Shown: positions 61,878-64,000 of the stretch, in pieces | Layout of the letters: each line of letters begins with the position of its first letter | Position numbering within the stretch: the first letter of the stretch is position 1 | Assembly (NCBI GenBank): GCA_007449985.2 | Contig: VIIQ02000208.1 | Coordinates: forward strand, 1 to 64,000 | Reading direction: 5' to 3' | DNA from: Desmodesmus armatus | Taxonomy: Eukaryota; Chlorophyta; Chlorophyceae; Sphaeropleales; Scenedesmaceae | DNA length: 64,000 nt | The notes under the pieces: generated by a model | Told to the model about the DNA's origin: nothing | The model's input: the letters and a program-made list of their open reading frames with translations, nothing else | Databases searched by the model: none | Position numbers and translations under genes: made by a program

Positions 61878-63555
61878 CGCTGTTACAGCAGGGGCGCTGC
61901 TGGGGCCGCTGTTGGACGGGATCCATTCAAGGACAGGGCTGCAGGTGTGTAGACACAGTGTGTAACGTAGGCTGAATGCAGCTGGTTGCATGTGTTAGTG
62001 CCATCACAGAGGTGATGTGAAGGACTGTCAAGGGCTGGAACGTTGCAAGTCAGGTTGTGCGCAAGGGGCAGGGGGGGGGGGGGGGGGCGTGAGCACCCTG
62101 TTCCTGCAGGGGCCTTTTGGTGCGGCTGCCGGATGGCATCAGCTTCAGGGCTGCAGGTGCGAATCACAATGCAAGTTGATGTGCAATACATAAAGTGATG
62201 AGCCTCGCTGGCTCCCTGTGGTGTGCTCAAGCTTGGCCTGAACCATGTAACTGTAATAACAGTAGATTGTGTTGCACCACATGTCCATGGTTACAGACGC
62301 TCGCATTTGTGGAAAAGTCAACGGCAATCGCTGGCACAGCGCTTTGCTGGGGGAGAGGGGGGGGGGTGCAGCAGTGTGTTTGCTGTGCTGCATAAAATAG
62401 TGGTTGAGCGGCTGCCTGGCAGTTTTGTTCCTGTATCATACAGAGTCATACCAAGTTGGTCCCTCAGGACTTACTAGCTGGGCCCGCCCCGGGGCACTGC
62501 GCCAGGCTGGATGGCACTCGGAGTGCCTGCAGGGTTCCCAGCACCCACCCAACCATCATAAAACACATTCCACACTGTCACACTAGCTCGCCGCCATGTT
62601 CCTGACACTACCCCCCATCTGCGCATGTGCGTGCCGCCACTCACAACATCTTCAGGTGTGTGACATAGCACCCTTGCACTTGGTCTCTCACTTCAGACGT
62701 CCTGGCTTGTGCCACTGCTGATGGCAGCTTCAACCTGGTGATGTATCTAAGTATCTGACGCTGTTGCGCGCCTGCTTGCCCTTATGGGGGGAGTATGTTA
62801 CATGGACATTTTCGCCAAACAATGCTTATGCTGCTGCCCACTGTTTCCCTTACCCATAGGTGTATGACATAACGTCTCTGCACTTGGGCTCCCTCAAAAC
62901 GTCCTGGCTGGTGCCGCCCCTACTAGGCACGTTGTACCTCATACTGTTCCTGACATTGTCGCTTGCCTGCCTGTCTGCTGCTGCCCACTGTTTCCCCTTG
63001 CCCATAGGTGTACGACATAGCGCCTCTGCACTTAGGCTCCCTCGAGACATCCTGGCTGGTGCCGCCCCTACTAGGCACCTTCTACCTGGTGCTCGGCCTG
63101 CTCACGATAGCTGCAGACAACAGCAGCCCCGGGCCCGCAACAGCAGCAGCACAAGCCCGCGCAAGCAATGAAGCCAGTGTTGGCTTCCTCGCCCTCAATT
63201 TCGGCGCCCTTGCAGCCGCACTAGCTCTCTCTGCATACATGTACGAGACGCAGCAGCCGCCTGGCGTTATTTTGGGTTTTTGGCAGCAGTAACGGCGCTC
63301 AACTGGGCGCTGTTTGACCGCACGAAGCAGGGTTTAGTGCTGGCGGCGGTGTGCGGTTTAGGGGCCCCTGCTGCGGAGGTTGTGCTGATGGCTGTGACAC
63401 ATTGCTGGCATTATCCTAGGGCGGATGTTGGCGGGGTTTTCGTGTCCTGGGTGCCGTGGTGTTATGCATTTTATACCCCGGCGGTTAGTAATCTTGCGAG
63501 GTACCTGTGGGTGACATGCAGGCCCCCCGCTGGCGAGGCCGAGGGCGGCTGGTGA
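60395..63555 (+). CDS. INSIG-like multi-pass membrane protein
   Basis: Exon 1 (60395-60670) starts at ATG, encodes a Ser-rich and poly-Gln leader, then 'PPVWLAFGGTLFQQGALLGP' and ends 'HSRTGLQ'. It joins in phase to 63008 ('VYDIAPLHLGSLETSWLVPP'). About 274 residues. Alignable INSIG features are 'SWLVPPLLGTFYLVLGLL' (INSIG: WWVPPCCGT), 'NWALFDRTKQGL' (INSIG: WWTFDRSRSG) and a C-terminal 'SWVPWCYAFYTPAVSNLARY' (INSIG: SWLPCIFF..GNIGRQ). INSIG proteins sit in the ER membrane and retain sterol sensors and HMG-CoA reductase; whether this one does so is unknown. The frame is one base short at a T5 run (63277-63281). The interval 60671-63007 is filled with copies of both exons' edges. A start upstream of 60395 is possible. 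Confidence 0.65.
60795..62158. repeat. Seven downstream copies of the INSIG-like exon 1 end plus donor
   Basis: Copies of 'cagcagggggcgctgctggg' through 'gacagggctgcag' plus gtgggt lie at about 60795-60860, 61018-61060 (with 61135-61160), 61319-61388, 61530-61591, 61700-61745, 61877-61946 and 62090-62158. Intron sequence between copies is also shared ('ctgtcaagggctggaacgtt' and 'tgtgcgcaaggggg'). The repeat unit is therefore exon end, donor, intron start and a G run, 150-310 bases long. The longest G run is at 61275-61318. Confidence 0.9.
62656..63000. repeat. Two upstream copies of the INSIG-like exon 2 start
   Basis: 62651-62745 and 62854-62960 repeat the acceptor and the exon's 5' part ('gtgtatgacataacgtctct' type). 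The second copy stays open for about 100 bases. Both lie before the true exon at 63008. Confidence 0.85.
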
Positions 63556-63610
63556 AGTCTTCAACCTTTGCTTGTGGCCCCTGTTTTTGATTGGTGGTGG
63601 GGCTGAGTTG

Positions 63611-63990
63611 TACACCCCGGTGGTTAGTAATCTTGCGAGGTATCTGTGCGTTACTTGCAGGCCGCCTTCTAGTGAAGCCTATGGAGGCTGGTGAAGGCCA
63701 ATTGTTGCTGGTGGCTCCTGCCTGAGCAACTTTGTCGCTTGGCGGTTCAACAGTTTTGCTGACTGAGGGTTCGCCTGCATGCCCCCTTGGGTCGCACACA
63801 AGCATACTGCTGGTGAAGCTGAGGGAGGCTGGTGAAGTCATTAATCATTGTTGGTGGCCTCTGCTTTGGCAGCTTCAAGCTGTCCTTGGGCAATTTGGCT
63901 GTCTGAGCGCCCTCTTGCATGCCCCTTTGGGTCACATGCAGGCCTCATGTTTAGGGCTAACGCACAAGCATGCTAGGTGTTGTTGCTGCT
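63611..63990. repeat. Copies of the INSIG-like gene's 3' end after its stop
   Basis: 63615-63697 repeats 'ccccggtggttagtaatctt' through 'ggaggctggtgaag', the end of the coding frame at 63475-63560. Shorter copies around 63795-63840 and 63930-63980 keep 'gggtcacatgcaggcc' or 'gaggctggtgaagtc'. Confidence 0.7.
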
Positions 63991-64000
63991 GATGTGTTTT

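Overview
The window looks like nuclear DNA of a green alga, probably Chlorophyceae. The reasons are intron-dense genes with GT-AG introns, very long CTG/CAG and poly-G tracts, a plant-type RR-TZF zinc-finger gene, an OPR-RAP organelle RNA-binding protein gene, and F-box-like/LRR paralogs. The genus cannot be named from this sequence. Exon borders below were read by eye from GT/AG sites, reading phase and family motifs; there is no transcript evidence.

Layout. 0-5 kb: low-complexity DNA, a short minus-strand reading frame, a possible membrane-protein gene (plus) and a GC-rich tandem repeat. 7.9-10 kb: a Ser/Ala/Gln-rich protein (minus). 10-15 kb: mostly degenerate tandem repeats. 15.0-18.6 kb: tandem CCCH zinc-finger gene (minus). 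19-22.2 kb: inverted repeats and a hAT-type MITE. 22.8-35.5 kb: a phosphate-transporter-like MFS gene (plus, at least 14 exons). 38.8-40.9 kb and 50.8-52.5 kb: two LRR paralogs, tail to tail. Between them lies a DIRS-like retroelement (minus), whose gag intron holds a young Ty3-type chromovirus (44324-49091). 54.0-59.5 kb: OPR-RAP gene (minus). 60.4-63.6 kb: INSIG-like membrane protein gene (plus).

The most striking signal is in the introns. In at least three unrelated genes, introns carry tandem, degraded copies of the neighbouring exon edge. Copies upstream of an exon keep the acceptor plus the exon's 5' part. Copies downstream keep the exon's 3' part plus the donor. Nearly every exon of the transporter shows this. 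The copies are mixed with poly-G tracts after donors and (CTG)n tracts that run straight into acceptors. This suggests introns growing by repeated tandem duplication of exon-intron junctions.

Several reading frames are one base short: the chromovirus integrase, the DIRS-like pol, the INSIG-like gene, the Gln-rich tail of the zinc-finger gene and LRR copy 2. Three of these sit at short homopolymers. Decay or consensus error are both possible.
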